Shown here: positions 35,192-48,205 of the stretch, in pieces | How the letters are laid out: every line of letters begins with the position of its first letter | Position numbering within the stretch: the first letter of the stretch is position 1 | From: Pelobates cultripes | Lineage: Eukaryota > Chordata > Amphibia > Anura > Pelobatidae | Length of the DNA stretch: 64,000 nucleotides | NCBI GenBank assembly: GCA_933207985.1 | Contig: OW240916.1 | Coordinates: forward strand, 296,744,080-296,808,079 | Reading direction: 5' to 3' | Made by a program: the position numbers and the translations under genes | The notes under the pieces: generated by a model | What the model saw: only the letters and a program-made list of their open reading frames with translations | The model's database searches: none | What the model was told of the DNA's origin: nothing

Positions 35192-35230
35192 CCAACATCT
35201 GGAGTGCCAAAGGTTGCCCATTCATGGACT
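35192..35230. repeat. Solo end of a hAT MITE family
   Basis: AACATCTGGAGTGCCAAAGG matches the right end of the intact element at 52975-53110. No opposite end is present nearby. Confidence 0.6.
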
Positions 35231-35284
35231 AGGTTAATGGTCACTTCCTAGAATGTCTCCTATTATCGGAGCAGCAAACCTTCT

Positions 35285-35590
35285 TTGCCAGCCTACACAT
35301 GCAGCTGTGTAAGAAAAACTATCACAATAAGAGGACATAGTCTTAAATTAGAGGAGCAAAGGTTTAAAAATAATATCAGGAAGTATTACTTTACTGAGAG
35401 GGTAGTGGATGCATGGAATAGCCTTCCAGCTGAAGTGGTAGAGGTTAACACAGTGAGGGCGTTTAAGAATGCCTGGGATATCCTAACTATAAGATAAGAA
35501 CAGGGACTAATGAAAGTACATTTAGAAAATTGGGCAGACTAGATGGGCCGATTGTTTCGTATCTGCCATTACATTCTATGTTTCTATAAG
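35285..35590 (+). mobile_element. CR1-like LINE, 3' fragment
   Basis: The plus-strand frame reads RGHSLKLEEQRFKNNI, then YYFTERVVDAWNSLPAEVV, then a stop at the end of the reverse-transcriptase ORF. This is the conserved C-terminal end of CR1-type ORF2. A short 3' UTR follows with GACTAGATGGGCCGATTG and ends CATTCTATGTTTCTAT. The fragment is heavily 5'-truncated, as is usual for CR1. Other copies lie at 50050-50740 (minus) and 51131-51242 (plus). Confidence 0.88.
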
Positions 35591-35917
35591 ATACCTTTAT
35601 TGCCTTTCTGAATCTGCACTCAGTCCGTAACTGTAGCAATGTCTACCATGCTAATGGTTTGTATCTACTTTAAATATGTAACCTTGTAACTATTGAATTG
35701 TGCATTTCAGGTAAACGTGAAAATTAGAATAATTGCAATGTATTCTTACACATAAAACACTTTCTAAATATATCACTAGAATTGAATCCAATGTAAATGG
35801 TGAACAAGGTCACTTCATGTTTTAAAAACATAATTGATATTTACAAATATATATGGGAATGAAGTGTTATAACTATACCTGTCCACACTCTCAGTCCAAC
35901 TTATCGCAAAAGTCATG

Positions 35918-36333
35918 TTAAAGGGTTACTCCAAGCACCATGAACAGTTTAATTATTTGAAGTGGTCATGGTGCCTAGAATCTGTATGTGCAGTGTTTCA
36001 CTGTGAAGGTACACACATACTGGGTTTAACTCCTTTGCTGCCGGAGATGTGATTTTACCACTGGCAGCGCTAGGGGGTTTTATAAGCCCCATGCCAACAA
36101 GAGTTTCGGGCTATCTAATGTCAGTTCAGTGCAATTTCCGATACACAGTCACACATCAATGATCTGAGAGCGGTCAGGTGACTCTCTCAGCCAATGAATG
36201 AGCGGCAGAACTGACATCATGCTTCCATAGCTTACCAGTAGCCAGATGTTGTATATCTGCCTAAGTAGGAGACTTGGCGTCCGGTAGGACCAGGTAGAAG
36301 GGCAAACGATTGTAAAACAGTTTGGTCCTTTAA
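35918..36333. mobile_element. TTAA MITE, GTTACTCC subfamily
   Basis: It starts TTAAAGGGTTACTCCAAGCA with CACCATGAACAGTTTAATTA and the partner GAAGTGGTCATGGTGCC close behind. It ends TTTGGTCCTTTAA. Both ends carry TTAA. The right end is diverged from the left. Confidence 0.6.
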
Positions 36334-37444
36334 CGGGAAATGGCACCAGGGTACTTCTACCATCAAACCCAATCCAACAGGCTAGTGGTTATGATGGTGG
36401 CAGTAACCATTTACCTTGCATTTCACATGATTTTTCATTCCTTTGTAAATGTAGCAAAAATTCCTTATGCCATCTAAGCTCACAAGTTGTCTGTTAAAAT
36501 CCAACAGGATTTTTAAAGTCCAGATAATTCTGCATCAAAAATATAATTGTCATTTCATCTTAGATGCAATCCTGGGACAACAATAGTCTACGCGTTTCGT
36601 ATGAAAACCAAGCATTATGTATGTATGTAACCCATGATTGTCAATTCATTCTCGTTTAGGATTGACAGTGAATACAATATTATTTGAGCTTCTTTATGCA
36701 ATGGGAATGGTATGTTATTGGACATATATCAGCTCATGAGGGTGGATTTGACTGAAGCACAGTAGATGCAATATAGCTTTGTCTTCTTGAGCTGTACATT
36801 TTGAACGCATTTACTGTGAGATATGCCAGGTGAGGTTTTTGCTTAAATGTGTGAAAAATGCATGCATTTAGCTTGACGTGAAAAACTAGCACTCTTATCA
36901 ACAAAACAAACAAGAACAAAACTGTACAGTGGAATTTGTAAAGACCATAAGAATGAACATGTTTAGCTTGCAATTGTTAGACTTGGCATCCTCAAATGTG
37001 ATGCTGGTAAAAGGATTGGAATCTCTAGTAATCAATGCATTTTAGTGGCATAGTGCAATCTGAAAAGACAATATGAACAAACTTTTACAGTTCTGGAAAC
37101 GGTGTTGTACAATTGTATGCTACTTTTGTAAAAAACATGTTGGTCCTCATAAAAGCTCACACAGGACTTCATGCCTTGTGTGAATAATCCATTTCTACTA
37201 AATGACAAAAAAAGTGCAACAAAGAGTTCAGATTTTTAAATTTCTTACTGCATGGTGTAGAAAAACAGTCAAAAACATAAATTTAGCAAAAATTTAGCAA
37301 AAATGCACAACATGTTGTTCCTACTCGAAGATGGCAATGGTGGACAGCCATGGAGAAGTGGCAATCGTAGCTTTGACGTAACCTAATTGTTAAGACAGAT
37401 CACACAGGGTTTATGTAACGACAAACAATGATGATACTTTGTCT

Positions 37445-37520
37445 TTAACCCCATAAGGACACGACGTGTTACATGTCATGATTTCCTATTATTCCAGACG
37501 TTTGGTCCTTAAGGGGTTAA
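37445..37520. mobile_element. Palindromic TTAA MITE, copy 3 (inverted)
   Basis: A 76-bp copy that begins TTAACCCCATAAGGACACG and ends GGTCCTTAAGGGGTTAA. The core ATTATTCCAGACGTTTGG is the reverse-strand version of the core in copies 1 and 2. Confidence 0.83.
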
Positions 37521-38899
37521 GTTCAGACAGTGCACCATCTGTTTTTAAGTTAGGGCTTTGTTTCTGTTAAAGCAGATGGATCACTTAAAATACTGCATGG
37601 TCGTAATGCCACATCTTGGAGACAGAACAAAACGTTACAGTTTATTGATGATTTATCCCATTCAGCCACTGAACATATTTCATTCTCTTATCGCGTGCCT
37701 TTTTTTTTTTTTTAATGATCAAACTAACACAATGCAACTTGAACTCTATATAATAGCCCACACAACAGTATTTATAGTGGTTTAGAAATGTATTTGTGCA
37801 GGCATGTTTGAGAATGACACTCAATGTGTGGCTTGTCACATTTATACGCTCCTGAAGCTGCCTTTCTTTGAGAGATACTGCCATGATGTTGTTTAATAAG
37901 CGGTCTCTTCAATGGGGAATCTGACAGATTAGGTCTAGGAAGCCATAAAGCAGTGCTAACATTAAAATGCATTGTTTTTCACTAATCTCTCTACTGGTAA
38001 CTATTATATGAGGAATCTATTTTAAAACATGCTTGATGACCTACAAAGGAGACAGAATGAGCTCATCACCCTACGTTCAATTAGTTCTCTTCTGCCATTT
38101 TATAATTCCTTTCAGAGTGCACATGCCTCTATACTCTGCCCAATTCAATCATTAATCAAAGCCTCTCCATCACAATAGAATTAAAAAAAAAAACACATTC
38201 TCAAGAAACAAAACAAAACAAAGAAACACAAACACATTCTCAAGATTTTTCTTTTTCTTTTGGTAACGTAGTTTACATGTGGCCGTCACAGATTTGCAAT
38301 ATGCTTTAATCCTTTTATCATCATTTTTTTTTCTTTCTGATGTTTTTGTCTTAAGAAGTGCTCTCACATTACACATTAAGATAATTATAAAATGGAGTCT
38401 TGTTGCTCACTCGATAATTAATCAGTACAAATAAATGTAACATATTGGATTGACTGGAATATTCCTTTTAGAATGGTGGATTGCCTGTGCCGCTCATCTT
38501 TGGGAAGTATAAAATGATAACAGGCGTGGGCCAATTGAGGGGGGGTGCTAGTAATGTGATGTGTGTCAATGTCTAAATGGGCAGGCCCTGCTAAAAAGGT
38601 TACATCCATCTGGAAAAACAAGGGCACACTAGGCTGATGACTGCCTCACTACCCGTACACTTTTGTAAGAAAGTCTACTATGGGCTGATAGCCTTCAATG
38701 CACAATGCATGTACTGGGGGCGAATCCCTGAAGAACCCGAATTCAGGACTGTCCCGCTGAACCTGAAACAGTTTGGAGGCATGGATTAATAAAAGTTATC
38801 AGAGAGATGCCAAGAATAGGGCATTTCATCTCATGTATTTATATTAGGGTCGAAAAATAAACCCAAAAGTATCCCGGAGCTAAACATTTTCAAGAATCA

Positions 38900-39095
38900 G
38901 TTTAACAACTTGAAATATTAAGCAGTGAAACAGCTTAAATATTCAGCAAACAGGGGAAAAATTTTAAATTCTCAGATTAGATTGGCACAGTTAAAAAATA
39001 TTCTACATACAGTGGCATGGTTTAAAATATTTGGCAAACTTTACAATACTCAGCAAACATTAGCACAGTGAAAAATATTCTGCAAACAGCTGCAT
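38900..39095. repeat. Degenerate tandem repeat
   Basis: Loosely repeated words of the type AAATATTCAGCAAAC, AAATATTTGGCAAAC and AAATATTCTGCAAAC, at roughly 30-60 bp spacing. Origin unknown. Confidence 0.5.
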
Positions 39096-39164
39096 AGCTT
39101 ATAGAGTGAAAGGTGAGTGGACATGATTCTTGTAAAAACTAACAACTCGGACACTCCCAGCACT

Positions 39165-39350
39165 ACATTGCAAAAATGGTGATAGGAGCCGCACTCAATG
39201 CCGGCAGCCACCCGGTGCTCCGGAGTAGGACCAGCAACGTTTCGACCTGTTAAGAGGTCTTTGTCGAGCTTGACACGTGGTTGCTCCTTTTGTTCTATTA
39301 AAACTACCTGCAGCTTTAACACCTTGAGTGCCTGGATAATTTATTGTGCT
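39165..39350. repeat. Unclassified interspersed segment
   Basis: CAACGTTTCGACCTGTTAAG, AGGTCTTTGTCGAGCTTGAC and then GTGCCTGGATAATTTATTG. It is GC-richer than its surroundings and looks repeat-derived. No frame or target duplication supports a class. Confidence 0.3.
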
Positions 39351-40693
39351 ACTCCCAGCACTACAGACTGCTAGTGTCATCCCAGGTAAGTAACCAAACC
39401 GATTTAGTGCAGTTTGACAACTTTCCTGGGTCCTGCAAGATGCCCACGGGCACAGCCCGCATCCAGTCTTTTTCAGCAGAACAACTTGGTTAGCTCTAAA
39501 GAGACAAGCAGGGACATGCAGGGTCGTGCGTATTTGCTGAGAGAAGAGACGATATGGAGCAGGTGCCCCTGGAACCCAAGTAAGTTGTCAATACACTTCA
39601 AATTGACAAAGAGGGATATTTTAAATGGGAGGTGTGAATGAGGAGTATGGCCAGTGGCGGAGCGGTTATGAGAGATTTAATAATAATTTAAGGAACTAAA
39701 ACGTAATTTCAAATAACAACAATGCATTTTATTTACACAGACTGATTTTAGAACACACATGCCTTGTAGTTTAAAGATACATTACTATGAGTATTATTGT
39801 TGTGATGCTCTGTATTGTACTCAGGCACATCAACAATATGGAGCTCATAGAAAGGAGGAGCATTAGGACCGAAAAAGGGGACATACGTATTTGGGCTCAA
39901 TGTAGGGACTGCACCTTCTAAATAGGGACAATTAGGAGTTATGTTGGGGGGTTCACCAGGGCACTAGTGGCACCATAACCACTATTGCCCTACCTAGAGC
40001 TTTTTCTGAGCAGCTCCAACCATACATCAATCCCACTTGTGTGATCCAATTATGTCCACCACCCCCTTTCTAATCCTCAGATCAGGCCAGCGTAATTGGA
40101 TATATTATAGGTTGTGGAGTTGGGTATGAGTAGCAATAGATAAATACCATTTTATTCTCTGTGTATAGGGTTGCTTCCCTGTGCAGTCAACAAGCTGGAA
40201 TACTCTATTTATGGACCCTTAGACCACAAATCCAAAAGTAATACCAATTCTATATATTTTAGATCAGGACTAGCCTTTCACAAAACTACATTCAACTCTT
40301 GGTAATAAATGTAAAACATAACAGTAAGGGAACTCATGAAGGTAACAGCACAAAATTAAGCATGACTGACACAAGAAAGGGCAAGTCAAGGATAGTAAAA
40401 TTCAGATAATTCTACCTATATTGCCAGTGGCATATAACTACAACACAGTAGCCTTCAACCAACAGATGGTGCTGTTTTCTGGCTGCTTTGGGTTCTCTAG
40501 CAGAATCCACACATGGCACAGACTAGCTCCCAACAGGGCCGGTGTTAGGTGTTTTGGCTTCACAGATGAAAATGTATTTTTTTTGCAGGGGGATGGGGCA
40601 AAAATGCACCTTCACTTATCTTTCTCGTAACCCCCCTTTTGAATTTCTAGCCTACTTTTCTATATCTCTTACACCCCCCCAGATCCTTCATAT

Positions 40694-41605
40694 TGTTACG
40701 GGCAAATGCAAATATTACAAGTTTTAGAATGAAATGTTGTATTTCTTAAACTGTGTACTTTGTCTTTAAGAGATATTGCAAACTGACAAGGTGTTAGAAA
40801 TGGAACATATTGTTTTTCATAGATGTTTCTTTAAGCAATAACCTCAGTGCATAATATGTTTGCGCCATTTTGTCCCAGACGAATTACAATAACAATAATG
40901 CATAAACAAGCTTCAAGGCTATTCTACGACACTTGCAGTACACAATATACTGTGGTAACCCCAAGTTAATGGAACTTCCCCAAATCCTGGAATCTCCCAC
41001 GACTGTACACTTACGACTTAGTATAAACAACAGATAACCTATTCAGACTTTAAGATGCCATCTTGAACTAAGTCAGGAAAATTTCCATGATGTATACACC
41101 CTTTAGTTATGGCCTTGTATGTTTGCCAAGTTAAGGGAGGTCCTAAATTGAATAAAGTAAAAGAAGTGTTACTTTTTCATATTTGAACTACTGTAACCTA
41201 AAATGGAGACACCTAAGGTATAAATAGGTGTACTTTTAAATGTTAAGACACAGAGGAGAGACTTGGAGACAGACGCTGCTCCATCTTAAAATGACAGAGA
41301 GGCTGACATGATGACATGTTCAGAAGGGTATGTTAACCTATTAATGATATTTGCAAGCATGTAATTTAATCTTATAAACTCTGCTATAATGGATTTTATA
41401 TTTTTATATAATAAATATCCAAAAGACAATCTTGCTTCCAAGACAATCCTTATTTTATATTGTATTCTCAATTATTTATATATGTTAAATAGAGGATCTC
41501 TTACACTATATAAAATTATGGCTAAGATATCTGTATGGTTAGCCCTACTAAGTTCTATGCTTTAAGACATTATAGTGGTAAATAAGGGAACCACACACGG
41601 TTACA
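40694..41605 (+). repeat. 5' LTR (912 bp)
   Basis: Ends are TG...CA. It contains a TATA box (TATAAATA, 41219-41226) and downstream a poly(A) signal (AATAAA, 41410-41415), giving a normal U3-R-U5 order. Another AATAAA at 41151-41156 lies in U3. It differs from the 3' LTR at only three positions by eye: two adjacent changes near 40821 and one near 41091. Confidence 0.95.
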
Positions 41606-41607
41606 AT

Positions 41608-41626
41608 TGGCGACCACGAAGGGACT
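41608..41626 (+). other. Primer-binding site, tRNA-Arg type
   Basis: TGGCGACCACGAAGGGACT starts two bases after the LTR. Its reverse complement (AGTCCCTTCGTGGTCGCCA) matches the CCA-terminated 3' end that I recall for a vertebrate tRNA-Arg. The position and the TGG start are textbook for a retroviral primer site. The identity of the tRNA is from memory and should be checked. Confidence 0.75.
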
Positions 41627-44600
41627 TTGTACTTGGAAGCTTTAAATATAAAATAAATACCTAGGTAACCTCTTATACGTAAGAGAAGACACAGTACTTT
41701 GTCATGGCACAAATCTTGAAATATCAAGAATCTAATGAGCTATGTGTAGCCCAGACTCAGAGAGAGATCTTCATCATTAGAGATGATTTTAATGTGAACA
41801 AGGCACTGTGAGTTTAGGTGCCAGGTACAACGTAATTAGCATACAATGCTGAAATTGTGGATCTTAACTAATATTCTAATAGAACAAATGCCTAATACAC
41901 CAGCATAGCATGGCCCGTTAGTTCCAGGACAGTGGATTGCAGACAGGGGGATATGTTCTCTTTGTAGCTGCTTAGTATGCATGCGCAGGAAAAAGATTAA
42001 TGCAAAATGTTGTCAAAAGAAAAGTGATAAGACAGAGCGATGAAATTTGAAGTCTAATTCCAAGAATGCAAAGAAAATTGAATTATGGCTTAATGAAAAC
42101 ATTCATGCAACAGATAGACAGGATTTTTAATTATTGCATTACTGCATTCTGGATTCTAATGTCCACTATATAAGAAAGGTTTTAGAAAACAGTGATATTT
42201 TCCATATTGTCAGTTAGGCTAGCTGTTGATTGAAAATCAGGAATTATAACAGCATAACTATTTTTGGAGACTGGAATTTCCAGCCAAGGTTGCGGAGATA
42301 GAGACATATAAACATTCCAAGGAATTGAGAAGTCGTTGTTTTATATTCCAAATTATGAACAACATTATTACATACAGCCATAAAGAAAAATACATGGCTA
42401 TTAAATACATTGAGTGCAGTACAATGCAGTATACTGCAGCATATATGTTATATAATATAAGATAACTAGCTTATATTTTTTCCTAAACAGAGTTGAAATT
42501 ATACTACTGATAGAAAAAAGGGCAACAGATGGTTATACATCCTTTGCTTCTCTAAATGCTCTGCAAAAATAAATATTTATAAAATTATTAAAAATAATAT
42601 ATACGAAAGATACAGCGGGGCAAAATAAAATTGTAACTATACAGGATCTCTAATAACTTTTAAACTAATTATTAAAGGCTTATTTAAATAAAATGTTAAA
42701 TACATTTACAGCTTTAAATGTGACCAAAAGATACTAAATGATGTGTTAAGCAGCCAGCCCAATTCACTAGAATAGCATAAGTATTCTACCATTTAAAGTG
42801 AACAATTCCTGCACATAATGACTTTGCTTACTCAGGTACAGTATTTAGTCTATTGCAATGGCAGGATTAAAGTCCACCAATTTTAAAAGGGAAAGCTTAC
42901 TTAAATCAGTGGTAATATCCCACCGTACTAGCAGTAAGGAAATTAGAACAATTATATTGTACTACTGACTGTAATCAGATCAGACACATGTAATCTCAGT
43001 GAATTTCATAAACTAGGTTTTCATAAAATAAGATTAAATATCAAAGTTGTTTATATATCAATATATCAATGTTGTTTATAAATAAAAGTATATAGACTAG
43101 GCAATAACAGCATTTACATGCATTCAGTAGCCTGCTCTCTCAAAGCCAGAAACGGATTTATAAAAAAACTAAAAAGTAGGTTTTAAAAAGTCCACAGTCA
43201 ACCACACATGAGTGAAATAATTGCTTCTTTAAAAGCTATATGCTGCTGCAATTATGTATATAAATACTGATTAGGGCACAGAGTAGAAATAAAAATACAG
43301 TTTTAAATCTCATATATGGGGATTCAGTTCCACCACATATTCTACAATTCTGAAAGAGGCTAATTTTAATAATATGTTGTAAGAGCATTGTGAATATATA
43401 TACTGCAAAATTAATTTGATATTGCAAAGCCTGCAATATTCTAAACAGACATTAAAATTTAAGAAAAAAAGAAAAATAATAATGCATAAAGAATAATGCA
43501 TAAAAAAATGCAGTGTCAATTAAAGTGATAATACTCTGATATATTAAATCACATTGCAAATCACATATCTGCTATATGAAAAGTATAATTAAAGTGACAT
43601 TACTGTCCAAAGCCCCCTCACATCTATTTTATAGAATCTATACTTTTTTGTGGTCACCTCCAAAGAAGCCTCTGAAATTGGGGGGCTCAGAGGGGTGCTC
43701 ATCCCAAAAGAAATCAGATTCCAGACTTAAATTTTTTTTAAATAAATAAATGATAGAAAAGGAATCACGGGAACACCCAGAACATGCATTTTTGTATATA
43801 ATCTTAATTTGCAGACATTTTATGCCTTAAAGACATATTAAGGATATTTAATTAAATATGCAGGTATCTTTAAAAAATTCAAGCAATGTTAAAAAAAAAA
43901 AATAAAAAAAATAAATTAATAATAATAAAAATATATAAACAGTCACAATATAAACAGCTTTGTTAAACAGATTCAAGTACAAGTACTTATATCAAGAAAT
44001 ATACAGAATACGTTTACAACAGGCAGGTTTAGCATAAATGCAAAGTTGTTGTTTTGGGGGATTTATTATTGCCCAAGAAATCTCCGAACATATTCAGAAT
44101 TTTTAAGAGCAGCAAGTAAGACAGCAGATTGCAATGGACACCATTACAATATTGCTTTGCCGATTGAGGTCAGAGATTTAAAGAATAAATGTTCTATAGC
44201 TCGCTAGACCACTGGCTTTTAATGAACAGTTTGCATGACACTTATAAAATAGTTTGTTATACTGCACATTATAGCTGTGACAACATAATACACATGGTAA
44301 CAATGCTATGTCACTGTTTAATAGACTTACTCAGTATTTGGGGACGACATGTTTCTTGCAAAGTCATCGGGACTTTGAGGGAGGTTTTAACTATGTTTAA
44401 TTAATTAATTAACTTACTAAAGAAAAAGAAAAAAAGAGGTTTTATTTTTCCCCTGCAAGTGAAATTTCAGCGCAAGGTCATTTTGTGTTCACAGACTATT
44501 CGGTTTTAAAAAGCTGTTCTTTATCTCACATTATGAGCGGCCTTGTAATTCCTATCCACACTAAAAGTTGGCTTTTAAATGTTATTGTTTTAACTTTAAT

Positions 44601-45296
44601 ATTTCATAGTTAATACAGAGGATAAAGTAATTTAAAGAAAGTATATTAATTGATAAGATTTCATTTATCTATTTTGGTCCACTGTTCACTGATCTCGAAT
44701 CTCAGTCTGGTGTTCAAACAGTTTTTCTTACGATACGTCGTGAGTTTATATCCACAACTGCATTTTGCTTTGTGATAACAAATTGAAAGCCTGGCATTGT
44801 AATACGTGTATGGACATGCTTATAACAAAGCATGGTCCCTCTCCTCATGTAGTTGGTCATTAACAGGCACTTTGATGCAATGTGTCTACCAACGCTTTCT
44901 GTGGTCACTGGATCACATTGCATACCCTATCTCTCTGTCATGCTGCAGAGTTTATGCTTGCAAGGATATCCAGACCTTATCCACCTGGTATCCGTATAAA
45001 TACTCCTATCGTTTAGAGGGGTTAATTACATAATAACCATTGAAGGTAATATGTTGGTTGTTCTTCCTATAGAGGAAAGATGGACTTGCCCTAAAAGCTT
45101 TTTCATGGCTAGGACAAGCTCTTATAGAGAGAGGTAATGTACTTCTGACTCCTGAAAAGGAATATTGGTGGTCACAATATGGGAAATACTGTAATTCATG
45201 TGTTTAGTAATCATAAGCATTTGCTTATTGCCACATTACTGATGTATTGTTTATTGAAATATTAATATCCAACATACTTTTGAATTACTATATATT

Positions 45297-45500
45297 GAAA
45301 GTCTGCCAACATCTCATGGTTATAAATATGTTTTTGTATGTGTTGATGCATGTACCAGGTTTACTTGGATATATCCTGTGCGAAGTGCAACCTCTGATGC
45401 CACGTTTTCTAGTCTCACTTCCTTAGTATGCATTTGATAATCCCAGGACCATCCATTTGGATGGTGGTCCTGCAGTTACTGCAAAGGAAACCTAAAACTG
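45297..45500 (+). pseudogene. Broken retroviral integrase core fragment
   Basis: Two adjacent frames together show an integrase catalytic-core pattern. The first (45297-45434) contains GYKYVFVCVDAC with the first catalytic aspartate and ends at a TGA. The second, one frame over and starting about 45433, contains RTIHLDGGPA with the second aspartate and stops near 45498. The frameshift at the junction disables it. Neither the zinc-binding N-terminus nor the catalytic glutamate region was recognised. It is a piece of the provirus pol gene. Confidence 0.7.
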
Positions 45501-46258
45501 GGCAACCACATTTGGGTTACTTTGGGATTTCAGTGCCCCAACCACCCCCAAAGATGTGGGGTTGTGGTTTGGGAGAATGCTGAGGTTAAATGATTATTAA
45601 CCAAGTTACTAGTTGCTTGCCCCACACAGTGGTATCTATTTATTCCTATGGTACAGATGAGCATTCACAACATACCTGATGATACAAATGGTGAGACACC
45701 ATATGAAATGTTACATGTTTTTTCACTGACAATTATATTTCTGCACCAGGGAGAGCTTAGAACCATTGGTTCTATTAGAGAAATTTAGGGAATTTTTTTT
45801 TCCAGCCCACCTCGCCTTGCACCACCACCTATTTCCTTCTGTTGGCCAGTTTGTCCTGGAGAGGGTGATACCGAGAACTTTTACTACAGAGAACAATCAG
45901 AGCCAACAGAGAACAGTAAGTTTTGATATTTTACAACCTGCTAAATACTAACAGGACGTTCACAGAACCACTGACTGACACAATGGATACTGTTAAAGAT
46001 GGCAAGATAAAACAAACAGAGGACGACAGAAAAGCCACCAGAATCATAGCCACGTAACAGACTGAATCATGATCTGACATCTGAACCTGCAAATGTGAAG
46101 GAGAAGGATGAACAGACAGACGTGATACATTCACAGTTAACATGGAATGTATGAAAAATTAATCATCAACATCATTATAAGAAAGACTCTGGAGAAAACA
46201 GACTGAACCTGAATTATCTTATACAGTAAGAAAGAAATGCAAAGATGGAAGCAAAAGG

Positions 46259-48196
46259 ATGCTAGAAAATTGGTGTCTCCTTCCTACAGTCTACAGCATT
46301 ATCATAACATCAACCCTAGCTGTCATTTTAAAACTGCATTGGGATTATGATAACAAGCAGGAAGCACCTGGACTGAATTGGACTGTACACTATACAAGTT
46401 CTGTGATCGTGAGGACTACCTCCAAGAACTATCTCATAAGGAGAGACCCAGCTCACAGTGAAATGATTGACTACACTGGTATTTCACAAGGAACCTATTG
46501 AGATCATTCCAAAAACCCATTATACATGAGAAAGATGTGATTGGACTAATACAAATCCTAATAATGGACTCAACAATGATGACAAAGCATGCTGAAAACA
46601 GAAAAAGATGGGACAGATGTTTGTGAAAGACTTTGGATGCACCTATGAAGGTGATTAAGAAAAGACTTTGCCGTATAGTTTATCATTGAATGACTAGCGC
46701 AAACAGCCTTCTTTATGCTGAAAAGAAGTGCTATGCTAATTCTGGACATTGCAATTATGTATCCAGACAGAAGATGACCGGAAAAAGAAATAAAGGCTGA
46801 TAACTGTCAACACCCAGCTGTTTCTTAAGATGGAACATGGTACTGAGAAAACCTGATAGACTATCAAAGCACCTCACAGTACAAGACAGATTGTTACCTA
46901 CAACTCAGAAAAATGGGTTAATAGGAAGGAGCAGAAGAAGAGGAATATAGATTTCCTACTGGAGTGAAAAACCATCCTTGAACCATATTCTGTAACAATG
47001 AACTTTACAATGACATTTGGTGGCATATGAATTTGAATTTGGTAGAAACACATCAATTAACAAAAGAAACCTTGATGCAATTAATAAATCATAACAATAC
47101 CGGCCTACTAAGAGCAGATGCCCTGCCAAGAGAATGGAATATAAAAAGACCAGCAAAATCTTTCAGAAACCTGACATCACGGGACACTTGTACTAAAGCA
47201 CGATTTGCAGCGTTTCTAAAACTCTACATATTATGTACATACCTACAAAGCAAGGACCTCCTGTAAACACAAACACAGAGACACTGATACAACAAGGAAT
47301 CTGTAATGGTTCTGTTGCAGATGTGATCTACCAATGTACTCCTTGCTCTTTTGGTATAACTATATCAATCAAAATGTTAAATGGCTCCATAGAATCAAAC
47401 GACAAAGGATTCTTGCTATATTCTGGACTTCCAGGAATGTGGTGCATGGACAGAAAAATTATAATTACTAAAGCAATCATGCCATTTTTTTCCCTGTATC
47501 AGAAATGTGTCAGTGATAATGTGTAATATAATAGAGATACTATAATTAATGGTATAAGAAACACATAATGTGTTAATTACAAAGGTGGATAGACTTTGTG
47601 AATATCTGAAACGCAATTGAAGATTATTGATAAAATGCCATATGCAGCTGCAGTCTGGCCTACAAACAAATATATTAAACATACGTGTAAGAGCATAACA
47701 GCTAAGTATAAAAAAAGCGAAGACAAATACCAACGCCATCACCACGGTGATAACAGATGATGCTGATTCAATATCCGCAACCAATTCTAGCCAAATATTT
47801 GGAAAGCTGGACTCTACAACCTATACTCTACAACAAATACCCGGGTATTCTACAAACACAACCTCCAGCAATGTATCTAAGGAATGTAAACTTCTACAGG
47901 CCTTTAAAGACTTTGGATTACAAATACAATTACTATTTTTAATTTTGGATTACAATTCGTATCCGGATCCATCCAAGTATATCTTACTCTGGAACTTGGT
48001 GTTCTTTTCAATTCTTTCCCAGACAAAAGCTTTGCTCATTTTAATCAACCACCTTTACAGGCAAAGATCACACTACGGATATTTTACTGTTACAACAATG
48101 ATCAAAGATGCTGGGAGCATAAAAAACCTAAAGACAGTTGGAGAACTTTGGTTTACTAATTTAAGGAAGAAATGCGCTACAATGCCCACAGTTTAA
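46259..48196 (+). pseudogene. Env-like 3' region of the provirus, fragmented
   Basis: Several short open segments lie in the place where env would be. 46259-46501 opens with a hydrophobic stretch (VYSIIITSTLAVILKL) and has an NWT glycosylation sequon. 47233-47526 is cysteine-bearing, with an NGS site. 47747-48196 (149 codons) reaches to the 3' LTR. They are separated by stops and frame changes. No family-diagnostic motif was recognised, so the assignment rests mainly on position, hydrophobicity and sequons. Confidence 0.35.
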
Positions 48197-48205
48197 TGGA
48201 GAGGG
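48195..48205 (+). other. Polypurine tract
   Basis: The purine-rich AATGGAGAGGG immediately precedes the 3' LTR start TGTTACGG. One T interrupts the purine run. Confidence 0.65.

Noticed and set aside
39748..39965. Minus-strand frame of about 70 codons rich in P and N
   Set aside because: No start codon and no recognised domain or splice sites. The composition suggests repeat-derived DNA.
40421..41471. Short frames in and near the 5' LTR, duplicated at 48798-48983
   Set aside because: The duplicate peptide only reflects the LTR repeat. There is no gene.
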